Notes under the pieces: generated by a model | The model's database searches: none | Told to the model about the DNA's origin: nothing | The model's input: the letters and a program-made list of their open reading frames with translations, nothing else | Assembly (NCBI GenBank): GCA_004794655.1 | Contig: SMMW01000145.1 | Span: 2,713,749 to 2,777,748 of the forward strand | Source of the DNA: Marisa cornuarietis | Taxonomy: Eukaryota > Mollusca > Gastropoda > Architaenioglossa > Ampullariidae | Direction: 5' to 3' | Length of the DNA: 64,000 nucleotides | In this document: positions 12,901 through 27,000 of the stretch, piece by piece | Layout: the number at the start of each line of letters is the position of its first letter | Position numbering within the stretch: the stretch's first letter is position 1 | Translations under genes and position numbers: made by a program

Positions 12901-15900
12901 ATTTATGTTGTCATTGGTACTGCTGTTATGGTTTATGTGTATATTTATGTTGTCATTGGTACTGCTGTTATGGTTTATGCGTATAGTTATGTTGTCATTG
13001 GTACTGCTGTTATGGTTTATGTGTATAGTTATGTTGTCATTGGTACTGCTGTTATGGTTTATGTGTATAGTTATGTTGTCATTGGTACTGCTGTTATGGT
13101 TTATGTGTATAGTTATGTTGTCATTGGTACTGCTGTGGAAAACTGGAACACTACATGAGCTGCAGGCTTGTTTTAAGATGATGCGATATTGACTTATTAT
13201 GATAAACCCTGATATATGATATTGACCTGTCATGATAAACTGTGATATGTGATATTGACCTATCATTATTTATCATTATCATTATTATCATTTCCCCCTT
13301 ATTTTGTGTGGAGGTCAAATTTCAGTGGTGAAAGTTGTGGATGGATCACTGATTCTATTTTTTGTTGTTGTCAAGGCTGGAAGTTTGCTGTCTGGCGTTT
13401 GAAACAAAAATTATGAAAATTGTTGATGGAATTTTATTCCATTCAGCCATTTGACTGTAAAATCACTTGAAAAAGATCATCCACCACAACATCCTAACCC
13501 TAACCCTAACCCACCACAGCACTCTAACCCTAACCACCACAACACCCTAACCCTATCCCTCCTCCACAACACCCCTAGCCCTAACCACCACAACACCCTG
13601 CCAATTGATGATTTTCTCCCTTTTCTGGCAATAGTAGATGCCTGCCTGAACTGGCAATTGTTAGTAGATGTCTGCAAAAGAAATGTATTTTTCTGCCATA
13701 AATTCCATATGACCATATGTTGTTACATTGTTACGTTGATTCAAAGTCTGAGCTGGAGCCCACAGCAAGCTATTTAGCAGGGAAGCTGGAAAATTTTTAC
13801 GAGTGTTCTAGAAGAAAAGCCACATTTGATGAATGAATTCCATACTATTGAACATAGTCACCCTCAGTTGTGCAATCTTGTGCAGACTTGTTCCTACAAT
13901 TTTAGCCTCAACCAGTGTGGTGAGGCCAACTTACATCGAGCAGTGCAGGTCAAGAAAATGAAAGAATGATACCCTTGAATGGGACACAGTAATCACATTT
14001 TGCTTACCAGCATATTCTTTTATGTTATTAAGTTATTTAATGTTTTATTAATTTATTTGTGTGCATCTGTGTGTGTGTGTCTCTCTGGCTATATAATTAC
14101 TTGAACAAGACTGTATGTTTTTGACAGACAGTGCTGTATGTCAGTGACTTGGCTCGGAAGTCTTACAAGAGGTTGTCCAAAACTTTCAAGGTCTATCACT
14201 GGTGGGTAGTCGTGTGTGTGTGTGTGTGTGGGGGTGGGGGCTGTATGTGTATGGGTAATCCTAACCCTGCTTTTGTGTGTGTGTGTGTCTGGGGAGATAT
14301 ATGGGTAGTCCTAACCCTGATTTTTGTGTGTATGTGTGTGTCTGGGGTTGTATGTGTGTTATTTTTGGCTCTTGGGGTTTCCTAAATGACTGCAATGTCA
14401 TATTGCAACATTGGCCAAATATGTGGATGTGTATTTCTTCTGCTGTGTTATAATATTCTGACATTTCTTGTTAAGCACAATGCATTGGCCGTGGGGAACT
14501 GGGCACTTGGGTAAAAGTTATGGCACATCTCTGACCACCCACTTTAACACAGTATTTCAGGGGAACATTACCTGCAATGTTCACACACCAGTTACTTATA
14601 ATAATGAGGTGGCTCATGAGCTCCTACCCTTGTTGTGATCTGTTTGTATCCCAACTAAAGTAACTACATGATTTGATCTGCTTGTATCCCAACTAAAGTT
14701 ACTACATGATGTGATCTATTTGCCAACTCTATGGAGCAAAATTGTAAAAGGAGTTAGTCAAAGAGAGTCTTGGTATTAATCAACATGACAGCTAACCCAT
14801 TATTTTGCCATGCACATCACAGCTCAGTAGTTGCCTACTCAACATAAAACCACATCAGCTTTCTTGGGTCTGCTTACTCACTAGCTATGCACAGGTGTAT
14901 CTGTTGTTTATTCCACAATGTATATTGCTGACCTAGAACTACTTACAGAAAATTTTATTCACTATAAGCATCAGTTGATGTATACCTCTTCACCTGTATA
15001 CTACTTTCTTTACTGTCGCAGCAGAGATTTTGTGCCTGAAGAAATCTTTTAATTTATTGATCTTGGAGCTTGGATCTTGTTTTGTGTAACAGCATTGTGA
15101 CTGTGAGAAGAGTTGTAGGACTCAGCTTAGCAAACTTATTATAGATGTGCCAAAAAAGTCTCTTTACTTCGACCCTTCTATAAGTTTTAGCAAGGAATGC
15201 CAGAACTTCTTATATGACAAGTTTTAAACCAGTGAGTCTATGTGGCAAACTGGGTTTATCAGAATTCTTTTTCATGTACCAGGAACCTCATCACCATTGC
15301 CATTTTTTATGGCTTGCCTGTAGCCCAGCTGGTCTTGACTTACCAACAGGTGAGCAAGGAGAGAATCTGTGTGTGTGTGTGTGTGTAGCCCAGCTGGTCT
15401 TGACTTACCAACAGGTGAGCAAGGAGAGAATGTGTGTGTGTGTGTGTGGCCCAGCTGGTCTTGACTTACCAACAGGTGAGCAAGGAGAGAATGTGTGTGT
15501 GTGTGTGTGTGTGTAGCCCAGCTGGTCTTGACTTACCAACAGGTGAGCAAGGAGAGAATGTGTGTGTGTGTGTGTGTGGCCCAGCTGGTCTTGACTTACC
15601 AACAGGTGAGCAAGGAGAGAATGTGTATGTGTGTCTGTAGCCCAGCTGGTCTTGACTTACCAACAGGTGAGCAAGGAGAGAATGTGTGTGTGTGTAGCCC
15701 AGCTGGTCTTGACTTACCAACAGGTGAGCAAGGAGAGAATGTGTGTGTGTGTGTAGCCCAGCTGGTCTTGACTTACCAACAGGTGAGCAAGGAGAGAATG
15801 TGTGTGTGTGTGTGTGTAGCCCAGCTGGTCTTGACTTACCAACAGGTGAGTAAGGAGAGAATGTGAGTGTGTGTGTATGTGCATGCGCACCCATGTATAT

Positions 15901-18031
15901 GCGGGCATGCATCACATGAGCTTGCATTTTTGTTCATGGACATATATATTTTTCTTTTTCCATGTGATTATATTACATTGATGTAAGCTTGTTTGTGTGA
16001 TCTCAGGCTTTGCTGGACACAGGCAATGATGATCTGTGCTATTACAACTTTGACTGTGCTCATCCCATTCATGACGTCAGTGCCTTCAACAACATCATCA
16101 GCAACATGGGTTATGTCCTCCTGGGTCTGCTGTTCTTCATTCTGGTATGGCGAAGGTAAGACATGCAGCATTGTGAGTGTGCAAGCATATGTGTGTGTGC
16201 AAATCTTTGGTTTCGCCAGTTTATAGGGAATGTGTTCATATTCTGTTTAGGTTATAGTGTTATTACTGATGAGTCTACTCATAGCAGTAGTTGAGTTAGT
16301 TTATTGGTGTAGTTTACAGCTGGGTTAACTGACCCCATGTTTAGCTAAGATAGGACATGACCTTGATTGTAAGTAGTAGTACATGGCATATCCAAAATAA
16401 GAGAGTTGTTCTTGTTCTTGTAAGCTTCTGAAGGATCTAAAAATATATATATAGATAAGTGTAATAATAAATAATTTTCCGTTTCCTTGATAAGAGTAAA
16501 ATCACTTTTTTTTTTTTTGCTACAACATTTTCAGCAACAGTGTGGTTGTCCTGTTTTTAAGCATACATGATTATTAATATTTTATTGACTTTAAGACTAT
16601 GTCTATTTGATTTGTACAGAGATTTGTTGCATCGTAAGCTTGTGGTAGAAAACCCAGAGTTGGAGCGCTGCTATGGGATTCCACAGCACTATGGGCTGCT
16701 GTATGCTATGGGTCTGGCTCTCATTATGGAGGGTGTAATGAGCGCCTGTTATCATGTCTGCCCCAGCTATTCTAACTTCCAGTTTGGTGAGTGTCTGTCA
16801 GGGCCCAGTATCTGTGAACATTGTGGGAACCAGTAGTATAAATCAAAATCAGTTGTTGTGGAAAAATCAGGGTGAGTTCAGAGAAAGAAGGTGATAAAAA
16901 TTAGGGTTAGTCATCCAACAAATGTTAGTTTGCCCCAAATAACGGACATATGCCAGTTTTCACATGTATTCAGGAGTCACTTCATACCAGCCACTTTACC
17001 AGGCTCTAGGTAACAGATCATATTTGTCTTGTTGATGTGCAGGGTTAGGGTTACTGTTATTTTACTCTCAACTTTTTAAATTTACTAAACATTTGGTTTC
17101 TGAATCTAAGAAAAGTTCTGTGTGTGTGTGTGTGTGTGCATGTGCGTGTGTGTGCGTGCACATATTTTTTACAGACACCTCCTTCATGTACATTATTGCC
17201 TGTTTGTGCATGCTAAAGATATACGAGACTCGTCACCCTGACGTTCAGGCCAAAGCCTACAAATCTTACTTCTCTATGGCCCTGCTTATCTTCATAGCTG
17301 TCCTTGGAGTGGTCAGTGTCTCACCTTTCTTTTTCCTGCACTAACCAGTGTGTTCATTATGTCCTTAAATAGCTGTTAAATATTCATGTTTGTCATCCCT
17401 GTCATCAGTGAACTTAGTGGCTGCAAGTGAAGTTACAGTCATCAGCCTATGCAAGTAGGTACGGTGCATATTTGTTGTGCTTTTTGCATAAAATGCTCTT
17501 TGTGCTGGTAAATATTTTGCAGTATATTGTTGAAAAACTTATGGGTAAAGTAATATTTTCATATAATAACAACCAATGAAATGTCTCCTGTTTTTTGCTA
17601 ATATAAATTTATCTTGTAAGTGTTAACAGAGAAGAATGTCGTGTGATAGCCAGCAAAGCTAGTACTAACACAGGGAGATGAAATGTCTGTGAAGAACAGT
17701 GTTATCTGATAACCTGTAGAGCTAGTACCAACACTGGGAGATAAAATGTCTGTAAAGAACAGTTTTATCTGACAACTATAACCTGTAGAGCTAGTACCAA
17801 GACAGGGAGATGAAATGTCTGTATTGAATAGCTTTATGTGATAACCTGTAGAGCTAGTGTTAACACAGGGAGGAAAAAAGTACGCAACATTTATCAGTTG
17901 GCAGCAGGAGATGGGTAGCAGTCATGTATTTTGCTCTGTGGAGCTAGTGGTTAGTAACCATACTGCATTAAAATAAAACATCATGGGCCTTGATTATAAC
18001 AATGTGGTTATAATATTAGGCTGTGTGCTTG

Positions 18032-18067
<36 letters not shown>

Positions 18068-21000
18068 GTGTTTTCAGGTGTATGGTTCCAACATTTTTTG
18101 GATTTTTTATGCCCTGGTGCACATGCTGGGTAGCCTAGTGCTCAGTGCACAGATTTATTATGTTGGACGCATCAAACTAGGTATGTTGCTGATAATGACA
18201 TCCATGTTTTGGGGTATATTTCAGCCACAGAATGCATATGTAAATGTAATTGTTTGTGAGCCTTATCAAATGTAAGTTCCGCCAGTTTTCCTGACTGAGT
18301 GGAAGAAAGCAGTGACTAAGAGGCATCTTCAGCTTTGCTGAGTGAGCAGGCATTTACTGATGTGTCCACTGCTTGTTGTTTATCAGCCAGCTCTTCCTCC
18401 ATCAACTTTGGTGTCAGCCATTGTCAAGAGTACTCTTAATGTGCTGTGGTAGGTCAAATGACCAGGAAAGACAAGGTTTTGTCAGTTTACAGTTGCCAGA
18501 AGGGGCCCTTCAAAGAAGGGATTGTCCTCTGGAAGCTTTTTTGTATTTAGAGAAATTTTTGTTCACTCACTTAGCCTTGAATGGAAGAATCATTTTCTTA
18601 AAGTCAGCAGGCTAATATCACACTTGTTCAACAGGCTAGAAACTACAAGTGATGTGAACAACCTTTGCTTGATAGTAAAATGTATGGTGTTGCTCTGCCA
18701 AATCATGTCATCCTGGCCATTTCTGGTCGTGCTTTTGCAATCTCGATGATGATTTTTGCATTACCATGTAGTTGCTGTCTTTAGGTAGTGGTGGGGGTTG
18801 GTGACTTCTGGAGACATCAAGCTGCTTTCTTCCTCCTGTTCTTCATACCTGTAGATGTCAGGGCTAGATGTAGATGTTATATTTGTTTTGCTGTTGCTAG
18901 AGTTGTAGATGTCATTTGTTTTGCTATTTACCATATTTATCATATCTGTAATGTTGCTTGGGCTGGTGTCCAATCTATTTGCCTGAGCTCGGGCAGAGAG
19001 TCTTTCACTGAGGTCTTAAAATTGGCTGTCAGTTCCCACCATGAGCTCTATGATGTATCTCAAGCACAGGTTATATATTGTTCTGTCACAACCGGATGAT
19101 CCCCATGATCACTACTAACAGTACAGTGTAACCCTAACCTTCACCAGTACTAACAGACCAGTGTAATACTAACCCTGACTAGTACTAACAGACCAGTGTA
19201 ACACTAACTCTGACCAGTACTAACAGACCAGTGTAATACTAACCCTGACTAGTACTAATAGACCAGTGTAATACTAACCCTGACTAGTACTAACAGACCA
19301 GTGTAATACTAACCCTGACTAGTACTAATAGACCAGTGTAATACTAACTCTGACTAGTACTAATAGACCAGTGTAATCCTACTCTCCACCAGTACTAATA
19401 GACCAATGTAACCCTGTTAAGGAAACACCGCCACATGCAGACAGGACACTGACCACAAACAATGACTACACGGCGTGCTCCACGTGTTCTTTCTTTCAAC
19501 ACCAAAACAAAGATCTGTACGTGGGTTCCTACTGTCTTCTATTTTCTAACAAACCCTAACACTGACCATTACTAACAGACCAGTGTAACCCTAACCTTCA
19601 CCAGTACTAACAGACCAATGTAACCCTAACGCTGACCAGTACTAACAGACCAGTGTAACACTAACTCTAACCAGTACAAACAGACCACCATAACATAACC
19701 TTCACCAGTACTAACAGACTAATGTAACACTAACCCTGACTAGTACTAATAGACCAATATAATCCTACCCTCCACCAGTACTAACAGACCACCATAACAT
19801 AACCTTCACCAGTACTAACAGACTAATGTAATACTAACCCTGACCAGTACTAACAGACCAATGTAATACTAACCCTGACTAGTACTAATAGACCAGTGTA
19901 ATCCTACCCTCCACCAGTACTAATAGACCAGTGTAACATAACCTTCTCCAGTACTAACAGACCAATGTAATACTAACCCTGACTAGTACTAATAGACCAG
20001 TGTAATCCTACCCTCCACCAGTACTAATAGACCAGTGTAATCCTACCCTCCACCAGTACTAACAGACCAGTGTAACCCTAACCTTCACCAGTACTAATAG
20101 ACCAATGTAATACTAACCCTGACTAGTACTAACAGACCAATGTAATACTAACCCTGACTAGTACTAATAGACCAGTGTAATCCTACCCTCCACCAGTACT
20201 AATAGACCAGTGTAACATAACCTTCTCCAGTACTAACAGACCAATGTAATACTAACCCTGACTAGTACTAATAGACCAGTGTAATCCTACCCTCCACCAG
20301 TACTAATAGACCAGTGTAATCCTACCCTCCACCAGTACTAATAGACCAGTGTAATCCTACCCTCCACCAGCACTAACAGACCAGTGTAACCCTAACCTTC
20401 ACCAGTACTAATAGACCAATGTAATACTAACCCTGACTAGTACTAACAGACCAATGTAATACTAACCCTGACTAGTACTAATAGACCAGTGTAATCCTAT
20501 CCTCCACCAGTACTAACAGACCAGTATAACATTATCTTCTCCAGTACTAACAGACCAGTGTAACATTAAACCTGACCAGGGTTAGTGTTACATTTTTTCT
20601 GTCTTTTATACCTTTTGTGGTGGGGTGGGGGATTAGGTAGGGGTTGGAGAGAATAGATTTGTTTTACATTTGCCACCCTAACCCTGGCTTGTTTATCTGC
20701 TGTTTTTATAGGTGTCATCTTTAAAAAAAACTATACTAGTATATTGTATCTTACATTCCAGTGTATTTAATTAGATCATTCACTCACTCATGCTCACTCT
20801 ACCACTCACTCCCGAAGATGAATGCACACTTAAAAGGTCACTTTTACCAAGGCCCATCACTTTATTATCACTGTTTGCTAGAGTAATGCCAAATGTTTCA
20901 TAAATATTTCATGTAATAGGGCTAACGTTCAGTGTTTAATATTTTTTGTTCATATTATTAATAACTTAATATTATCTTTCTCAGATCGCTATATCGTCAA

Positions 21001-24000
21001 ACGGCTGTTTGTACTTCTTGTGTTCGACTGCCTTCGTTGTATTAGGCCCACATATCCAGTAAGTTTGTGAAAGGATTTTAATCTCACTTATTTTCCAGAG
21101 TAAAATTTTCACCATTCCGAAATATATTGTAAAACAAAGAAATTATTGCATGGCTAGAGGCCTGTCTTACTTGATAATATATCAAATACTCAGATGTCTT
21201 CAAATTGAGGTGTTTTAAGGGATTAGTTTCAAGGGTAGAATAAAGGAAATGTTAAGTTGAGCTTAAATGATAGATACTGACATTTTGAATCATGCTCCTT
21301 CAACATTTTGTACTGTAGATGAATCGTTTACAATTGCATCGAAAGCACAGCTTTAAGCTGATTCACAAAGGCCATCATGTTTGTGCACTCTTTTGTGAAA
21401 GAAAACAGACTCTAAAGTGTGACATGAGCTTACTCATTGCACAAGAAAAGTGTCAAGCGATGCTGGAGTATTGTTTGCAGTTTTATGGCTGACTATTTGA
21501 CAAGAAATGTCAGGCAATGCTGTGACACCGTTAGCAGTTTTACTGACTGGCCAGTATGACCTTGATTTATAGTTTACAATCTGCCATCAGTGTGATACTT
21601 GAGCCAAGCCAACATCAAAGCTAAGAGAACGAGCTTTCCTTGATATGGGGAACCTCTGCACATATTACATCAGTGTGGCAAGCCGAAAGAACTCGCCCAT
21701 GTGCTAGAAAGATACAGGTGAGACATTTTGGGATTGGCAGGTCAGACAGCCAGGATTTAGGGAGACAGTAACTGATGAAAGCCACAAGCTCTGATACAAA
21801 GGAGAGAAAAGTAAACACGAGCACTGCATTGGCTTCCTCATATAGGCAGGTAAGCGGTCAGAGCTGTCATCAACTGTACACCCATTTCCAGTAGGCCGAT
21901 CTTTATTCACATCTCTTCCAGGCTTCACAATTTTGCTCTTGTCCAAGTTTATACACTGACTTTCATGCACAAAAATAATGAAGTGAAAGAGTTCTATGAA
22001 CAGCTGAAAAGGATTTTAGAGTTTAGAGAAAGGATACAACTTAAGAATGACATCTCGTTGTATTCAGTGACCGGAACACAAAGATTGACCCAAACTGTCA
22101 CCCTGTGCAAGACCCGCTTACCATCACTTAAGACAGGCTTTGATGGTGGACCTTGTCCTCTGCTGTGTCTATCCATGTACTCCCCACAAAGACTGCTACC
22201 TGTCAAGGGATGAAGGAATAAATGATACCAACAATGGGCAGAAGTGGTGGGTAAATTTGGCCTAAGTGAAACAAAGGGCAGGGGCCTGAGACAGAACTTG
22301 TGGTCTGTCCAACAGCGAAAAGGACTACCAACTATTAAACAACCTCTGCCAAGACAGGTCAGTACACAAGACATCAGTCATTGAAGACAGCATTGGCCAT
22401 CTTCTCACAAAAAAAATGCAGCTGCACTGATTGATCAAATACTGCAACAACCTGTACAACATCCAGTTGAAGTCTGATGCCAATGTTCTCCAAAGCAACC
22501 AGATGGAACCAGCAAGCCTGCAGACCTGCATGGAAGTCATCTGGCATTGAAAGCATTTAGTTGAGCTGTTCAGGCATGGTAGCTAACAAACAACAAAGGC
22601 TGTTACTGCTCTGTGTCCTAGATTCTAGCAATGCAAAGAATGGCCCAAAAAATGACAACAATCACTAGAAAGGAAGCAGCAAACAGCACCAAAATTACAT
22701 CATAAGCCTACCAAGTTTTGCTGAAAGTAATCCCGACTTACCTCACTGATGATGTTTGCAGAGGAACAGGTTTGTTTTTGATTAGGCAGGAGTACAGTTG
22801 CACATATTTTTAGCTGTTGCGTCCTGATAGAAAAAGATCTACAACACCACAACTTCATCATCTTTAAAGGGGCATTTGACAGTCTGGCATGATGGGCTGT
22901 GGCATTTAAATGAAAATTCATCATCAAAGAAGTCCTCATTCAATTCATCAAAGTGATATTCAAGAACCTTGTGAACATAGTTTTACTCAAGAACCAACTG
23001 AGAGACTTTTCACACATCAGTGGGAGTCTGTTAATGGTGCTCCTTATCATCTGTACTGTTCAAAGTCTTTCTGAAAAAAAAATACACAAAACCCTTCATG
23101 ACCATCACACTTCCATTTTTATTGGCTGGAGGCAACATATGCTTTGCAGATAACATAGGTCTGATAACAGAGCCCTCCAGCAAGCTGAAAGACCTTAGCA
23201 ACAGATGGACAAATCATACGAATGCATATGGGATGAAAATCAGCACTGAAAAGATTAAAGTCATTCATGGTTAATAAAACAGAGATTTGACAAATGTGAT
23301 GGAATAGATGGGTCATTCCATGCAGGACCTGCTCACCACTACTCAAGACAGGCTTAAATGGCAAGCAGACCAGCCTAACCACTGGGCAGTTGGTACCAGT
23401 CAAATGATGTATGAATGTATGCAATCTTGAAAAAGCTTAGAAAGTTTGCTATCTGTGGAAAGGCATAGTTTAGGAGAATTACATAAATAGACTTGCTTGC
23501 ATCCTACTTTTTAGAAAGCAGGATGCCTGCAAGTATTGACTTCATTTGTGTGTGTGGATGAGGATCGAGTCTGTAAAAGTTCCTCTGCCCAGAAAACGTC
23601 ACTGTTGGTTTCAAAGTAAGTGACGCTGAAGGAAGTTGTTTGCTTTTATACAGAGACTGTTGGTGGAAACTGATCCCACAGCGACTGGCATGTCAAAGCG
23701 TGTGTAAATACATTGAAACTCTGTTTAACCGCAATATAACCTCTGTTCCACCAGTATTCTTCAGTTTGCTAGCTTTTCGTTGCAGTGGTCGAGTTTGAAA
23801 TTTAATGGCACAGTCTCCAAATCCAAGATGCCAGCATTTTGACATCCCCAGCTAGGAGACTGAGAGTTAGCTCTCACAACCCATGGTTCAGTTAACATGG
23901 TGGCCTACTTAAAATGCCTCAAGGCTGTATTTTAGACTTGATTGTATGTAAATGATTGCTAATCCTAACCCAAAAGTTTGAATGATTTAGAACTGCAGTT

Positions 24001-27000
24001 TCCATCATTTGCTTTGGTTTTTAACATTTCTCTATACTTATTTAGAGAAGCAAGGATGATACTGACAATGGTAGGATTTATGCTAATGACAACATTTTTG
24101 TGTTTCTGCAGACCCGTTTCCTGATGTTATTTGTGGGTAATGTCATCAACTGGACATTGTAAGTTGAGACCTGTACATGTAAATTGTCAGTGCCCTGGTC
24201 TTGCATATAATTTATATGCATCTTATAGATAAAGAAGAGTGTGGCAATATTTGTGTGTGTGTGTGTGTGTGTGCACCCATGCATCATGAACTTTGAAACT
24301 TGCAAATCCACACCATTTGTGCTTTTCCCACCCAATTGGGAAGGAATTTTTTTCCTCTACAGAGAGGTCATGCACTATGTTTAGTTCGTGTATGCATATA
24401 TTTGCTTCAGAATGTGCTTATTACTTAACTTTGGAGTAAGACACTAACAAACTTTTTATTCATGTTTGTTTTATTTGTTATGAGATGTTATAAGATGTAT
24501 GTATAGATTTGCTCCAAAGAATGCTTATGTCCAGCATAAAACACTAACAAACTTGTTATTCATGTTTATTTCACTTGTTATAACATGTTTGGGGGGGACT
24601 CCAGATGAATGTTTTCTATCCCTGCTTCACAGAGCAAATTTGGAAATATGAACAACCTTGAGATTTTATTAGAGATTTTAAAGGCAGTATTAGTGGTTGC
24701 ACAATTCTATAAGATCTTACTGAAAGACATAATTGGACAAGGTGAACAACCCATGAGATCTTACTAAAAGGGAAAGGAGATGATGGAAGGTGGGGAATGA
24801 GCATGGCAAGGGGCACTACTGCAGTTTTTATGTCCCCTTCACTAACCATTAGTATTACCTACCACCATTGTCTCATTTGCTCCATGCACATGTACACTGA
24901 CAGGAAAATGGACATCTTCCAGGCAGCGCCATGTCTGCCAGCCTGTGTTATGTAACACATACTATGAACATTGCTATATAACTATTGTTATGCTTCATTC
25001 TTTTTTTTATACTTGTACCATTGGCAGATTAAGATTACACCATGAAACAGGGGTTTAGAACACCATGTGCTATGGTGAAGCAGATAGTCAGGTGGCTAGA
25101 ACACCATGTGAAATGGTGAAGCAGATAGTCAGGTGGTTAGAACACCATGTGCTATGGTGAAGCAGATAGTCAGGTGGTTAGAACACCATGTGCTATGATG
25201 TAGCAGATAGTCAGGTGGCTAGAACACCACGTGCTATGATGTAGCAGATAGTCAGGTGGCTAGAACACCACGTGCTATGATGTAGCAGATAGTCAGGTGG
25301 CTAGAACACCATGTGCTATGATGTAGCAGATAGTCAGGTGGCTAGAACACCACGTGCTATGATGTAGCAGATAGGTGGCTAGAACACCACGTGCTATGAT
25401 GTAGCAGATAGTCAGGTGGCTAGAACACCATGTGAAATGGTGAAGCAGATAGTGGGTGTTAGAATACCATGTCAAATTGTGCTTTGATGGGAGGGTAAAG
25501 GCAGCAAGGGAGAAAGGCCACTGCTCTGACAAAAAGCTGGCCTAGAGAAAAGTGTCGTCTCAAACTCCTGTCCAACGACTGAAAAGTTCCAGGACTACCT
25601 TTACCATTATAGTTTTTAATGTAGTAATAGAGACACATTATATTAAGAAACTGATTTTAATGCCTTGGTTATGTTATATAGAATTGTAAATGTATATATA
25701 GAAGTGTTGTATTTAGCTGTACGTGAAGTTCTTTTTCATTCTTATCAAGAAGTGACCATGCTCTTTACCATGAACTATTTTGTTTTCAGTGCCCTTTATG
25801 GCGCCATTGTCCACCCAATGGAATTTGCTAGCTTCTTACTGGGTATCTTCATTGGCAACCTCCTCCTTTATCTTCTCTTCTATATACTTATGAAGGTTTG
25901 TTATTGTAAGGGTATTTTTCACAGGACAAAAATGGAGGAATGTTTGATCAAATCTGACAGATTTTGTACTCATCATCACCATCACTCCCTTAACTGGCAC
26001 CAACTGGACAAAGAGCAAACCGGCCCACCCATGGGGCCCCCACCCCCATCCCCACTAGTACCTGTTGTTGGAGGAACCCAGTGAGGTAGTAGCAGTGAGG
26101 GCATGCTGTTAAGGCCAGTCCTGTGCTATGATTAATAGCTCTCTCACTGGGCGACCTGCTGTTGAGGCCAGTCCTGTGCTATGATTAATAGCTCTCTCAC
26201 TGGGCGACCTGCTGTTGAGGCCAGTCCTGTGCTATGATTAATAGCTCTCTCACTGGGCGACCTGCTGTTGAGGCCAGTCCTGTGCTATGATTAATAGCTC
26301 TCTCACTGGGCGACCTGCTGTTGAGGCCAGTCCTGTGCTATGATTAATAGCTCTCTCACTGGGCGACCTGCTGTTGAGGCCAGTCCTGTGCTATGATTAA
26401 TAGCTCTCTCACTGGGCGACCTGCTGTTGAGGCCAGTCCAGTGCTATGTGAAATCGCTCTCTCTCTCTTCGGGCAGCCTGCCCATTCTTTCACATTTGTC
26501 AGCGAATTTTCCTTAACGTTTTATAACTGCTATGTAAAAATTTGACAAGACTTGGATAAAACATTTGTCCATATGTCGCGTTAAAAAAGCCCTTTACACT
26601 AACAGTTTGCAGTTTAGACCTGAGTTCTTTGCACAAAATAACTGCTTTTGCACAAACTATGTGCATGTAATTGTCACCACAGACAATGGACAGGGGGGAA
26701 AACTTTGATACATTTCCTGTCTCTTTTTCCAATGACAACTTCTGTCTTGAATAGTTTATAAAGTTTTGATGTTTTAGTTGTTTAGATGAACAACTGGGAG
26801 TCAGATGTTCTTTGCAGAAGCATTCTGGGTTTGTGGGTGGGTGCATGTGTGTGTGAGTGTGTACTTTTGTGATTAGCTGATGAGAAAATCAACTTGTTAA
26901 CAGCCCTGTATATTGTAGTATTGTGTACTTCTGTATCTGTGATAAATTGGTGAGAAGATCAACTTGTTAACAGCTGTGTGTGTTATATTATTGTGTACTT

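Noticed and set aside
12566..13266. Long repetitive frames on both strands ([13 protein letters not shown] and [14 protein letters not shown] types)
   Set aside because: They are produced by a 42-bp repeat, a multiple of three, and appear in several frames on both strands. No start, splice or family support.
15214..15927. Cys/Val-rich and His/Thr-rich frames
   Set aside because: They read through (GT)n and the exon 12 minisatellite; lengths change with each unit. Only 15283-15349 is real coding sequence.
26105..26455. CRISPR-like array from regular repeats
   Set aside because: Repeats are contiguous with no unique spacers and the genome is eukaryotic; this is a minisatellite. The same holds for the other arrays.
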